Under the pieces are notes generated by a model. That model worked only from the letters and a program-made list of their open reading frames with translations, was not told the origin of the DNA and did not search any database. From Carettochelys insculpta (lineage: Eukaryota; Chordata; Testudines; Carettochelyidae), in assembly GCF_033958435.1 (NCBI RefSeq), contig NC_134137.1:228201501-228265500 (forward strand): a stretch of DNA of 64,000 bases. The letters are read 5' to 3'. This document shows positions 22,560 through 33,138 of the stretch, one piece after another (position 1 is the first letter of the stretch; each line of letters starts with the position of its first letter). The translations under genes and the position numbers were made by a program.

Positions 22560-23963
22560 GAGGGTAGCTTTCTCAACTAGCTCCCAAGCCTCCTGGTCCC
22601 TTTCTTTGTGTAAATGTGAATTTTTGTTCCTGCAGTCAGTTAATCCTTTTAAATGCCTCACTAGAGGCTTTCCATAAGGGCCAGACTGCAGCTGCCTTTT
22701 TTTCTCATTGCAGTTGAAGGTTTGTAAACCAATAAATATTTAGCCAATTTGTCCTCCAGGTCTGAAATTGTGTGGACATCAGCTAGCACTTGATCAGACC
22801 AGGGGCTATGTCCAAATTTTACAAGATTTTTCAAAAGGTGTAACATCTTTTACAAATGCCATTTCTTGATCTCCTTTTTATTTGCCTTTGTGTCTTTACT
22901 CCTAAACATATTAATTCAGTATCCTAATCTCAGTAACCAAAGGTATGCCAAAAAATTCAATAACCAAAAATTCCTTAGCCCCCTCCTTGCAGGGGGAATA
23001 GAAGACACTAAACTTCTATTCCTAATTTTTGGGACTTTACAGTCAAGGAAGGGTATTATACCAATATATTATACATGCTGCTGAGTACCACCATCCTTGG
23101 ACAGGCCAGGAAAGGGATCCTAAACCTTTTCTGTCTGCTTGGGACTCTGATCTGTGTTCCCAGGTATTGACGGTAGCTGGTGGTGCAGTGTTAGAGACAG
23201 GCAGAGCAGAGCCCCCAGCATGGTCAGTACAGAGAAGATGAAGCCCCAACAGAACAGATGCAAAGTTTAGATCCAGGCATCTGAACACTTTACATGAGCA
23301 TAAGTAAGGGGTTTTCTGGGGAAAAAACAATGGTGCAAGAAGGAACACTAGAGTTGTTTGTAAATATATGGTTAAAGGGAGTATTCTAAAGTTGTTCTAC
23401 TTAGGCTAGACAATAGAAACTGATAATTCCTGGCTGTGTGTGATGTTCCTTCAAGAGAGCTCATAATGCCATTAGATAGCATCAATATTATGGATACCAA
23501 CAAACAATTTATTACTAAAGTTGGTCTGATAATTACATACCTGGGTGTGAACAGGTGTCAGTTCATTAGCATCCAGAGCAGAGATTTCCCACCAGCCAGT
23601 GCTTTCCTGCATCTCACAGTTCAATGTAATTCTTGCTTTGGAATCTCTGTTCTCCATTCTGTATGCTAACAGAAATGTCTTTCTGTCCCAACTTTGATGC
23701 AAATGAGGCTAGGGGCGTTTCCTTAATCTTATCACCTTGGTCCAGAGGGGTTTAGTTGTATCTTCCCCTGCCTTTTATTGCTTTGTGTATGGGTTTTGGT
23801 TCAAGGCAGAGGGTGGGGCAAGGCAATGGTGAGGAGGTCTTGCAGGAGTACTCTGGCCTGGTTCCCCAAGAACGCATAGCTGGTAGGTAACATCATGCTT
23901 TAATAAAATCAGGACTGTCACAATATTGAGTTCTTTGTCCCAATTGCTGTATGATTGTGACAC
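22560..23963. other. intergenic, no gene seen
   Basis: Between the MITE at 22210 and the Harbinger element. Only short random open frames are present. Confidence 0.45.
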
Positions 23964-24392
23964 TATAGCCGCGTCTACACGTGCACGCTACTTCGAAGTA
24001 GCGGCACTAACTTCAAAATAGCGCCCGTCGCGGCTACACGCGTCGGGCGCTATTTCGAAGTTAACTTCGACGTTAGGCAGCGAGACGTCGAAGTCGCTAA
24101 CCTCATGAGGGGATGGGAATAGCGCCCTACTTCGACGTTCAACGTCGAAGTAGGGACCGTGTAGTCGTTGCGCGTCCCGCAACATCGAAATTGCCGGGTC
24201 CTCCATGGCGGCCATCAGCTGGGGGGTTGAGAGACGCTCTCTCCAGCCCCTCAGCTCACTGGTGGCCGCATGGAGCGGCACCTTAAAGGTCCCCTCCCCC
24301 TCCCTTCCTGTGCAGGAAGCTGAGGGATCGTGCAGGCAGCAGCCTGCACACGCGGCCAGCCTGCACCTACCTCAGCCCTCCACCCAGCTGCG

Positions 24393-26448
24393 ATGGCTGC
24401 CTGGCAGCCCCCCCAGCGCCCCCAGGGGACCCCCCCCAAGGGGAGCCAGGGCAGCCAGCCCAGCCAGAGGGGCAGCCAGGCTGGGAAGCGGCAGCGGGGC
24501 CCCTCCTGGATGGAGGCCGAGCTGCGGGACCTGCTGGGGCTCTGGAGCGAGGAGGAGGTGCTCCAGGTAATGGGGAGCAAGAGGCAGAACGCGGATGCAT
24601 TTGCTCGGCTGGCCGACGGCCTGGCTGCCCGGGGTCACCCTGCCCGCACTCCTGACCACATCAGGAGTAAGGTGAAGGAGCTGCGGCAGGGTTACTCCCG
24701 GGCCCGGGATGTGGCCAGCCGATCTGGGGCCGCCCCCGTCACTTGCCCCTTTTACAGGGAGCTCAGGGACATCCTGGGCCCCCGGCACACCTCCTCCCCT
24801 CCGGCCACCCTTGACACCTCGGCTGACGAGCCCCAGCAGGCCCTGCAGCTGGAGTCCGCCCCGGAGGCAAGCCCCGCACCCCGAGGGCCCCCCCCGGAGG
24901 CCACCCCCGGGACATCGCGGCAGGAGGAGGAGGAGGAGGAGGAGGGGGGCTCCTCCTCCGCAGAATCCAGCCTGCAGATCCTCCTCCTGCCATCCCGGAG
25001 CAGCAGCAGGGCCTCCGCCCCCCGGGGATCTCCGGACCGTGGGAGTGGACCGACAGGTAGGTACCCCTCTCTGGTGTACACCCCTGGGCTTGAGGGGTGG
25101 GGGGTAATAGATATGTGTCCAGGGCCCCCCACATGCTCACATGGCCATGGCCCCAAGGACACCAGGGCCATGGCCCTCACAGCAGTGCATCAGCCCCTGC
25201 CCCCCCACACCCCGCATGACAGTACCATGCCCCATCCCCGGGCCAGGGGGGGAGCAGAACCTCGAGGGGCCCCCGGGAGGAGGGGGTGGGACACCCCGCA
25301 GCAGCAGCATGTGATGGAGTGGGGGGAGTGCAAAAGGGAGACTCAGGCTACATATGAGCAACAAGAGCCGAATAGCTCCCAGGGGCAAAGGAGGATCCTG
25401 GGGCTACAGCTGGCAGGTGACACCTCTGCCCTGAACAAAGAGGAGGGAGGAGCCGAGCTGGCTTGGAATTGGGGGGTGAGGGCGGGGGCCACAGGTAGAG
25501 GCTAGGGAAAGGGAGAGCTGGAAGGCAGCCAGCCTGAGGAGGGGGAAAGCTGCATCCCAGAGGGGCACCCCTTGGGGTCTTCTCCCTACGACGGGTTGGA
25601 AGGACTGTCTCTTCTGACAGCTGGTGCTGTCACTCCTCGGAGAAACTGGGCATCTGTGGCCTAAGAAACCTCTCCTGCTGTCAGACCCTGCGGGGTGAAG
25701 TGAGAGTCGCTCCCACCAGGAGACGGGGTGGGACCCCTGAACTCCATCCATCACAGCAGCATCTCCCGGGGACGGGGATGGGGAACCTGCAGCACAGGGC
25801 TGGGGGGACAAAGGCCACGGCTCGGGGCCCATACTAAGGCCTGTCTCCATTCTTCTTCCCCCACCTCCTCTCCTGTGTCCCGCACCTGCACCATCAGAAG
25901 GACCGGAAGAGAGCGCCGGCGAGGCCTCAGTCGTCCCGGAGAGCCCTTCGGGACCATCGCTCCAGGCCAGCCCCTCAGCCGAGGACCGACTGGCCCCGCG
26001 GCGGGCTAGACGGCGGACCCCGCGCTACCACCCGCCGACGGCGATGGACCCCCAGCTGCTGGCCATCCACCGTCGGCAGCTGGAGGTCGCGGAGCAGCAC
26101 CTGCAGTTGCAGGAGCGGGCGCTGGCCTGGCGCCAGGAGGCATGGGGGGCCTACACGGACACTTTTAACCGCTTGGTGGACTACTTGGCCCCCCATGCCG
26201 CGCCAGCCGCCGCATCGCCCGCCCTGCCTGCTCCACCAGCCCCACCACCAGCTGCTCTGCCCGTCGCCGTCCCGTCCGCCGTCGCCCCACCACCCACCGC
26301 TGAGGGCCGGAGCGCCGAGGGACCCCTGGAGCCACCTGAGCCTCGCCGGGCGTCCTACCTTCCAGTCCGGCCCGCCCCCACCCAGCCCCGGACAGGGCTG
26401 CGACCGCGGCGGGGCTCCCGGCCGCCAACGCCCAGTGCCGGGCTATAG
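24393..26448 (+). CDS. Harbinger Myb/SANT-like DNA-binding protein (2 exons: 24393-25056, 25898-26448)
   Basis: In Harbinger elements the Myb-like partner carries the transposase into the nucleus and helps bind the element ends. Exon 1 ends ACAG|GTAGGT (phase 1) and exon 2 starts after CACCATCAG; together they encode 404 aa. Residues about 37-129 form a trihelix/Myb_DNA-bind_4-like domain: PSWMEAELRDLLGLW, a second helix around NADAFARLADGLAARG, then IRSKVKELRQGYSRA and CPFYRELRDILG. An acidic E-run near residue 193 and proline-rich linkers follow. A helical C-terminal part (RRQLEVAEQHLQLQERALAW) may be the protein-contact region. The start at 24393 is preferred over an upstream in-frame ATG at 24330 because MAAWQ directly precedes the basic leader. 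An unspliced read ends at 25505. Confidence 0.82.
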
Positions 26449-26845
26449 GGGCGAGGGGCCCAGGACGTGGCCCCCCCCGTATATGGTTTACAGTTATTAT
26501 TTGTTGCCCCCCGTTTGCCCCGTCCCCCCCATGTAAATAGTTCTCCCCTTTATCCTCCCTGGTTTTCTTTTTATTATTGAGGACACTGGTTTCTTTGTAT
26601 TGTTTTATTTTTGTACATATTAGTTTTTTTCAACATGTTTGTACATAGTTTGTTTTTGGTTCAAATATTTACAGTTAAAAAAAAAGGGTTCTGAAACAAA
26701 AAGACATTTAAGTTCAGCCACCAGTGCGTGCTGTCATTTGTCCAGGAAAAGTGGGAGGGGGGTGCGGTGGGGTGTTCCATGGTGTAGGCGTTGGGGCAGG
26801 AGTGTGGTGGAGGAAGGGGCGGGCAGTAGGGGGCCTGGGCAGAAT

Positions 26846-28226
26846 TCACCCCGCAGCCTCTTCATCAAAGTGGGCCCGCAGGGCCTCCCGGACCCGGGTC
26901 CCCTCGGGGTCCACCTGCCGACTGGGGGCAGCAAGTGGCTGGACGTCTGCCCTGCTGGCCTCCGCAGCCCAGCCCTGGAAAAAGGTGTCCCCCTTGCTCT
27001 CGACCAAATTGTGCAGGGCGCAGCAGGCACCCACAATCTGGGGGATGTTGTTGGGGCCCACATCCAGGCGGGTCAGGAGACATCTCCAGCGTCCCTTCAG
27101 GCGGCCAAATGAGCGCTCCACCACCTGGCGCGCACGGTTCAGGCGCTCGTTGAAGTGCTCCTGGCTAGCGGAGAGATGGCCCATGTAGGGGTGCATGAGC
27201 CACGGCCGGAGGGGGTACGCCGCATCTGCGATGACGCAGAAGGGCATGGTGGTGTCCCCCAGAGGGATCTCCCGCTGGGGGATGTAGGTTCCCGCCTCCA
27301 GCTGGCGGCACAGGCCCGAGTTCCGGAAAACCCGGGCGTCGTGGGTGCTGCCAGGCCAGCCCACATAAATGTCCTGGAAACGTCCCCGGCTGTCCACCAA
27401 GGCCTGGAGGACCACAGAATGGTAGCCCTTTCGATTCATGTAGCGTCCTCCACTGTGATGCGGGGCGCGGATGGGGATGTGAGTCCCATCCAGAGCCCCG
27501 AAGCAGTTGGGGAAGCCCAGGGTGGCAAAGGCCGCGATGGTGGCATGTGGGTCCCCCAGCCTCACGAGCCTGTGCAGGAGCATGGCGTTGATGGCATGCA
27601 CAACCTGCAGGGAAAGCACATGGGAGAGCACCAATGAGGGGTGAGCAGGGTGTGCGTGGTCCTGCCCTGCCCTGGCCTCCCCTCCCCTCCTCTCCCCTGC
27701 CCTGCCCTCCCCCCGTGGGTTCTCTTACCTCCATGAACACAGCCCCGACGGTGGCCTTGCCGACACCAAACTGCTGCCCCACGGATCGGTAGCTGTCGAG
27801 AGTGGCCAGCTTCCAGACAGCGATGCCAACCCGTTTCTCCACTGTGAGGGCACGCCGCATGGCGGTGTCCTGGTGCCTGAGTGCGGGGGTGAGCCACTGG
27901 CACAGCTCCAGGAATGTCTGCCAGCTCATCCTGAAGTTCCTGAGCCAGCGGTTGTCGTCCCACTCCCCAAGCACCAGCCGCTCCCACCAGTCGGTGCTGG
28001 TGGGGTAGCTCCACAGCCGCCGGCGTGTGAGGCGGGGGTGGGGGCGGGGGCGGGGTGCTGCAGGGTTGGGGGTTGAGCCCTGCTGCCCTGGGGGCATCTC
28101 CTCCTCCGGTGTACCAAGGAGGTGCTCAGCTGCCTCCCGCATGGCACGGAGCAGGGCAAGCCCTGCTTCTGCCGGGAGGGCTGGGTGGACCTCTGGCTGC
28201 TGCTGCTGCTGCTGCTGGGGGTCCAT
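26846..28226 (-). CDS. Harbinger DDE transposase (2 exons: 28226-27729, 27604-26846)
   Basis: This is the HARBI1-type cut-and-paste transposase. Exon 1 (166 aa) begins MDPQQQQQQQ and ends TVGAVFME before the donor GAG|GTAAGA. Exon 2 starts after CCCTGCAG with VVHAINAML; the total is 418 aa. The helix-turn-helix-like segment SYRSVGQQFGVGKATVG precedes the catalytic core. Catalytic residues fall in FGALDGTHIPI (D205), GWPGSTHDARVF (D255) and RQVVERSFGRLKGRW (E329), all present. The gene converges on the Myb-like gene, with about 400 bp between the stop codons. No frameshift or stop is seen. Confidence 0.88.
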
Positions 28227-28807
28227 GACTGTGGCGCCCGGGGTCTGTGTGCCTATGGCTCCTCAGACCGCGTGCTGTGCAGGCTGAGTGTGTCTGGGAG
28301 GGGCCCTTTAAGGGAGCGGCTAGCTGTTGCCCCGGAAGCGCTAGTCCGCCCTGTGACCCTGTCTGCAGCTGTGCCTGGCATCCCTATTTCGATGTGTGCT
28401 ACTTTGGCGTGTAGACGTTCCCTCGCAGCGCCTATTTCGATGTTGGGCTGTGCAACGTCGAAGTTGAACATCGACGTTGCCGGCCCTGGAGGACGTGTAG
28501 ACGCTATTCATCGAAATAGGCTATTTCGATGTCTCTACTTCGAAATTAGCTACTTTGATGTAGCGTGCACGTGTAGACGTAGCCTATGTGTCAAGATATT
28601 CAGTTGAGCCTGGAGGCAAAATATAGTATTTGTTTGTATAAGCACATAATAAGCATAATGAAGATAATCCTACGTAATGTTTTCCTTATAAGCTCTGTCT
28701 GTTTCTGTTTCATCCTGACAGCCACTCATCATGATTAGCAGGAAGGAACTGACTGTGCCTTTATTAGATAAACACTGAGAAAGTTTATAAGAGTTTATAC
28801 TCCAATT

Positions 28808-29116
28808 ACAGATGTTAACCTTTTACTGGCTATGGTTAACTGGGGAGGCTGCGGGGACTGGATAAGCCTCTGCCTGCTGCAGGCAGGCAGGTTTCTCCAG
28901 CCCCACATGATCTGCTGTGGCCAGGGGGCATTCCAACGTGGCCAGAGCAGCCCTGGCGTGCAGCTGGCCCAGCTGCTAGTGCCACAGGCAGGGGCACTGC
29001 AGCCCATCCAGAGAAGCCTATCTTTATAGCATGTGGTGGGGTCGCTCCATTCTACCCTCCTGTTTCATCGGTAAGCTTAACCAGTTAACTAATTAAATGG
29101 GATATTACATCCCTAA
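28808..29116. mobile_element. probable MITE (GTTAAC-rich ends)
   Basis: The left edge has GATGTTAACC...GGTTAACTGG and the right edge has CAGTTAACTAATTAAATGGG then ATATTACATCCCTA, imperfect inverted ends around a GC-rich core. Family assignment is uncertain. Confidence 0.35.
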
Positions 29117-29634
29117 ACCCAACATTAAGGCTGGAAGAGATGTTGATTTCTCACGATAATTTGTTTTATTTTAGGACATGGCTTTATTACAATGTTCACT
29201 TTAAGGTCTTCTTGTCTGTATTGCAAACTAAATTACATAAGGTTCTTTTGTAATTTTGTAACTATATAATTCCTTTCTAATACCCTGTCTGAAAGTCTCT
29301 GTCAAATCGTTTGGTATAAGTAACAGATACTTAAGGATAAGCGTGAAAGCCGATACAAAGGTCCAGATTGTGAAAAAGAAGAAAGAAACTTGGAGACACG
29401 AAGAGACAATCAGAAAACATCCAATGTGCCAGCTGCTAAAATGAGTTAAAATTGAGAACCTTTGACAGAGGCAGACATCCACAAAGGCAAGACAACAAAT
29501 AAGTGATAGTGATGGCAAGTCTGACAATAATCATCAAATGATAATTGCAGAAAATCCCAAGATCAACACTACTTAAGGATTAATGATTGCAGTATGGCAT
29601 TGCAAAATCCACAGACTCAAATGGGAATTTACAA

Positions 29635-29994
29635 CAGTAATCCCTCCATTTACACGGAGGTTGTGTTCTGGGCAACCTCCGCATAAACTAAATTTTGCGT
29701 AAATTGGGGCAGGGGTTGGAGAGATCCCCAGTATTCCCCTGGCTGGGGAAGTGGGCAGCTGGGGAGAGTGGGGGGGCAGCCATGTGGCCCCTGGCTTCTC
29801 CCAGCTGGGGGACACACAGCAGCTTGCGCCACAGTTTCTCCCAGCTGAGAGAAGCTGCACCACAAGCAGCAGCCTGCCTGCCAGGCTCCCCAGCTGGGGG
29901 AGCTGTGGGCTGGAGGGGAAGCTTCGATTTGCACTTAACTTGCATTAATGTGAGTTAAGTGCAAATCGAAATTGCACTTCTTAAGAGTTTACTG
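29635..29994. mobile_element. Tigger-like MITE
   Basis: Ends CAGTAATCCCTCCATTTACA and, reversed, CAGTAAACTCTTAAGAAGTG, with TA on the right flank. The inner arms include GTTGTGTTCTGGGCAACCTC and a palindromic AACTTGCATTAATG/TGAGTTAAG. It is 360 bp and non-coding. Confidence 0.68.
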
Positions 29995-30699
29995 TATAAA
30001 AGGTGTTCTGCTCTGGTTCTTTGGGTTCTATCAGTGTGACTGTTGAGGTAGCATACAGGGGGCACCAGCCATGTGACCACCCCACTCCATGTGACTCCTT
30101 GTGCCACAAGGGGAAGGATAGGATACACCCCCTCCAGCCCCAGCCCTTCCCTTTCCTACTTCAGCTCTACCATCACCCACTCCTGTTATACCTCTTCCCT
30201 TAAGTCCCCTCCCATGAAGGGAACATCCCCAAGAACTGTGTGTGGGGCTGGGGCTGGGGGTGGGGTGCCTGGTGCCAGCAGCAGTGGGGGCAATCAGAGC
30301 AAAATTCTTGTCCAGCCGCTGACCGCATTGCTCCATTTCCTGTCAATGAGCAGATAGTTTGTGTGCGTTGGTTCTTCATGTCGTATTTTCAATAAAAGCA
30401 GCATATTGACCATTTACCTTGAAAAAGAACCCTTGTGCTTAAGCATGTCAAGATAGTGGCCGAGGAGGTGCGTGGCAGGCAGCAGTGGGATGAGAATGGG
30501 GTAGGGGAGCGGCAAGGATGCAACCAGTGATCAGGCAAGGGACACATGGGTCAGATAGCAAAGAGTCTAGCAGGGAGGCTGATTTATTCTAGGGCCTACA
30601 CTGGCCCTGGGAGTATGCAGACATCTTTCGGGGGTTAGATCAACTCATGCAGATACTTGCCTCCTTTTAAAACAGGCTACTTTAAAAGCACTAGCCAAG

Positions 30700-30962
30700 T
30701 CATTATGAATTAAAATGTCATACAACAATTTTATGCTGTTCTATCTATAAACAGTTTTCCAATATGATTTTGTTTTCTTGGGGTCTTCTGGACCAACATT
30801 ACACTATCAGTGGCCCAGAACAGAAAACTGAAGACCAAGCCTCAATGCATGGGGCTGGAGTCAAAGCCTGAGTTTTTAAGTGAGGTGAAGCATGGTGTAT
30901 GTAAAGTAAATGCAACTACTGAGTGGTACAAGTAGCTGGAAAGGTTGAGAATCACTACCACT
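30700..30962. mobile_element. hAT-like MITE fragment
   Basis: The right portion reads TTTTTAAGTGAGGTGAAGCA ... GGTTGAGAATCACTACC, matching the right part of the hAT element at 1655-2059. The left terminus is not clear. Confidence 0.45.
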
Positions 30963-30979
30963 AAAATGTCTTCATATCA

Positions 30980-31227
30980 GCAAAACAAAAAAGCAGTCCT
31001 GTAGCACTTTAAAGACTAACAAAATCATTTATTAGGTAATGAGCTTTCATGGAGCAGACCCACTTCTTCACATCTGGAGATAGTGCTGTACTGGAAAGAG
31101 ATCTGAAGAAGTGGTCTGCTCCATGAAAGCTCATCATCTAATAAATTATTGTGTTAGTCTTTAAGTGCTACAGGACTGCTTTTTTGTTTTGCTAAAACAC
31201 AAAATAACACGGCTACCTCTGTTACTA
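30980..31227. mobile_element. hairpin retroposon copy D (Penelope-like?)
   Basis: The left arm begins GCAAAACAAAAAAGC and the right arm ends ACGGCTACCTCTGTTACTA. The 28-bp centre is unrelated to the other copies. The flanks TTCATATCA/TTCACATCA form a 9-bp duplication with one mismatch. Both arms keep the core (GAAGAAGTGGGTC and ATGAAAGC). Confidence 0.78.
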
Positions 31228-31902
31228 TTCACATCAACAGTCTCCCATTTACCTCACCACCAGCTTACTTTACTTTTCCCTAATTGTATCAGTTCTTGGA
31301 AACCCCTTTAATGGTTGCTTATTGAGTATGGCATAGGGGGCCTCCGTATAGTTGTTAATGCAGCCTAAAGATACACAACTTCCCAGATTTACCAGTAGGT
31401 AGGGACAACGCAACTTCTCTCTCAGCTTCTTCCCTAAGTCAGTTGCCAACCCTCAGTGGAATAGACTCTGCTGGACCTTCAAAGATTCTTCTGATAGCTT
31501 GGTGCAAGAGACAACGGTCACATAGGTGAGTGAAACCAACATCTGAACCCAAGTGAAGAACTATCTTCTCCGTCCAGATAAGCAGATATATTTAAATTTA
31601 AAAATAAAGTCACTGGTTTAAAGCACCATCAGGAAAAATCAGCAGATCAGCCACCTTTTCCATAGATCTCTCCCATTTTCCTTTCACACTCCTAATTCCA
31701 GCTGTCTCTAGAGAGCACCAATTGGCTAAATGGTCCTGGAATCCCATATTCACTTCCCAAACAGGATGGAGAACCTATTCCAATTCACCTGCCTGCTACA
31801 GGCCACTAGTTCTTTTCACCCTGCAGAGAGGCCTAAGCCCCAGCCTGAGCTCCTCTTTCATGTGTGGTGCCGCTGCAGCCATGGCCATCCCAGCATATCA
31901 GA

Positions 31903-31992
31903 GACAAGGTGGGTGAGCCAATATTTTTTACTAGACCAACTTTTGTTGGTGAGTGAGACAAACTCTCGAGCTCCACACAGTTCTGTTTTCCC
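31903..31992 (+). repeat. interspersed GGACCAACTTCTGTTGG repeat
   Basis: CAAGGTGGGTGAGCCAATAT, ACTAGACCAACTTTTGTTGG and TGAGTGAGACAAACTCTCGA form a copy of the same family as at 7461. Confidence 0.58.
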
Positions 31993-32349
31993 AGACCGAA
32001 AGAGAAATGCTGAACAAGCTTCAAAGCTGGCTTTTTTCACCAAATTGGTTTTCTGGTTGGGACTGATACTCCCCTTCAAGGCAGCGATTCCAGCAGATGT
32101 TGCTTAACTTCCAGCTGGAGCGAGTCTGTCTCAATCCCAGGCCTTGCCTAGAAAAGCATTAGCACAAGCACTGCAGCAGCTAGCAGAAGCCATACAGCTG
32201 TACCAATGACAGCAAGCACCCAAGTACTAGCCTCGGGTAGGACCATGAATATATCTGAGATGAGTGATACTGCCTGTATTCACAGACTGGCACTGGTGCA
32301 GCACCCCTATTAGTGGGGTACCATGACCGGGGTGGATACATGGGGGGAA

Positions 32350-32562
32350 AAGGGATAGCTCAGTGGTTTGAGAATTAGCCTGCTAAATTCACGGTTGTGA
32401 GCTCAGTGCTTGAGGGGGCCTTTTAGAGATCTGGAGCAAATAAGGGAGGGCGAAAAAGAGCAGGGATGGTGCTTGGTCTCTGCCAAGAGGACAGGGGACT
32501 GGACTGGACTGGACTGGACTGGACGACCTCCCAAGGTCCTTTACAGTTCTGAGATGTGTATC
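32350..32562 (+). mobile_element. Cry-type tRNA-derived SINE
   Basis: The tRNA-like head has A box TAGCTCAGTGG and B box GGTTGTGAGCTC, followed by GAGGGGGCCTTTTAGAGATC and a CR1-like tail (GACGACCTCCCAAGGTCCTT, ACAGTTCTGAGATG). This is the structure of the turtle polIII/SINE (Cry I) family. A (GGACT)n expansion interrupts the tail. It is not a tRNA gene, since the anticodon arm does not fold. Confidence 0.8.
32496..32524 (+). repeat. (GGACT)n pentanucleotide repeat
   Basis: Five and a half perfect GGACT units in the tail of the SINE at 32350, an expansion of the GGACTGGACT present in the other SINE copy. Confidence 0.85.
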
Positions 32563-33126
32563 TCCATATATCACACACCACAGCCAAGGGGAGAATTCCA
32601 CCCGCCCCAGCCATACCCCCCACACACCGAAGCCCCAGTGACTTTACCCCATTACCTCCCTCACCCAGCAGCAAGCCCCTCCCAGGCCCTCGCTGCCAAC
32701 CCCGGGAACAGCTCCGCACCCCCGCGTCAGCAGCGGGCTCGCTGGAGGGGGCGGGGGCTTTCTACCGCTGTGGCCCCGCTGGGGGGCCCGGGGGCGCGGA
32801 AACACACGGCAGGGCAGCTCACAGCCCCGCCCACGCTCCTGGAAGTGGCTCAGACCCGCACAACCCCCACGCACCCGCCAGGGCCTCGCCGCCGGCGTGC
32901 CGGGGAAGCCCCGCCCCCGTTCCCCTCCGCATCCGGTGCTCGAGCGCCAGCTCCGGGCATCTCGCCAGCGCGCGAAGGTCAGGCGGGCGGGTGCTTGGGG
33001 GGAGGGAAGGAGCTGGTCTGATTGGCCGGCAGCCGGCTCCGCCTGGAACGTCATACCCGTCATGCCCCGCGGCGCTCTGTCCAGTGTTCCTATGGCGACG
33101 GGCGGCAGGCGGAAGCGGGGCTAGGC

Positions 33127-33138
33127 ATGGCGGAGTCT
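33127..33138 (+). CDS. CTC1: CTC1 coding exon 1
   Basis: A four-codon first exon encodes MAES, followed by the donor TCT|GTGAGT (phase 0). The start is chosen because it is the first ATG in the CpG island, has G at +4, and joins in frame to exon 2. Human CTC1 likewise begins with a short leader before a conserved SEQ-type segment. Confidence 0.85.

Larger units (their letters stand above)
23967..28584. mobile_element. full-length Harbinger (PIF/Harbinger) DNA transposon, apparently intact
   Basis: A 4618-bp element bounded by imperfect terminal inverted repeats (AGCCGCGTCTACACGTGC on the left, GGCTACGTCTACACGTGC as reverse complement of the right). It is flanked on both sides by TAT, the 3-bp target duplication expected of Harbinger. 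It encodes the two proteins typical of animal Harbingers, a DDE transposase (minus strand) and a Myb/SANT-like protein (plus strand), convergently arranged. Subterminal DNA is dense in TCGA-centred 8-bp motifs. Both genes are open after removal of one intron each, so the copy may be young. Its GC content is much higher than the flanks. Confidence 0.9.

Noticed and set aside
24330..24392. Upstream in-frame ATG extending the Harbinger Myb-like protein by 21 residues
   Set aside because: The extension lacks similarity to known leaders. MAAWQ at 24393 is the more natural start. It remains possible.
32350..32425. tRNA gene
   Set aside because: A and B boxes are present, but the sequence belongs to a Cry-type SINE and does not fold into a full tRNA cloverleaf.
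32496..32524. CRISPR-like or regulatory tandem array
   Set aside because: It is a simple pentanucleotide repeat in a SINE tail without spacers.
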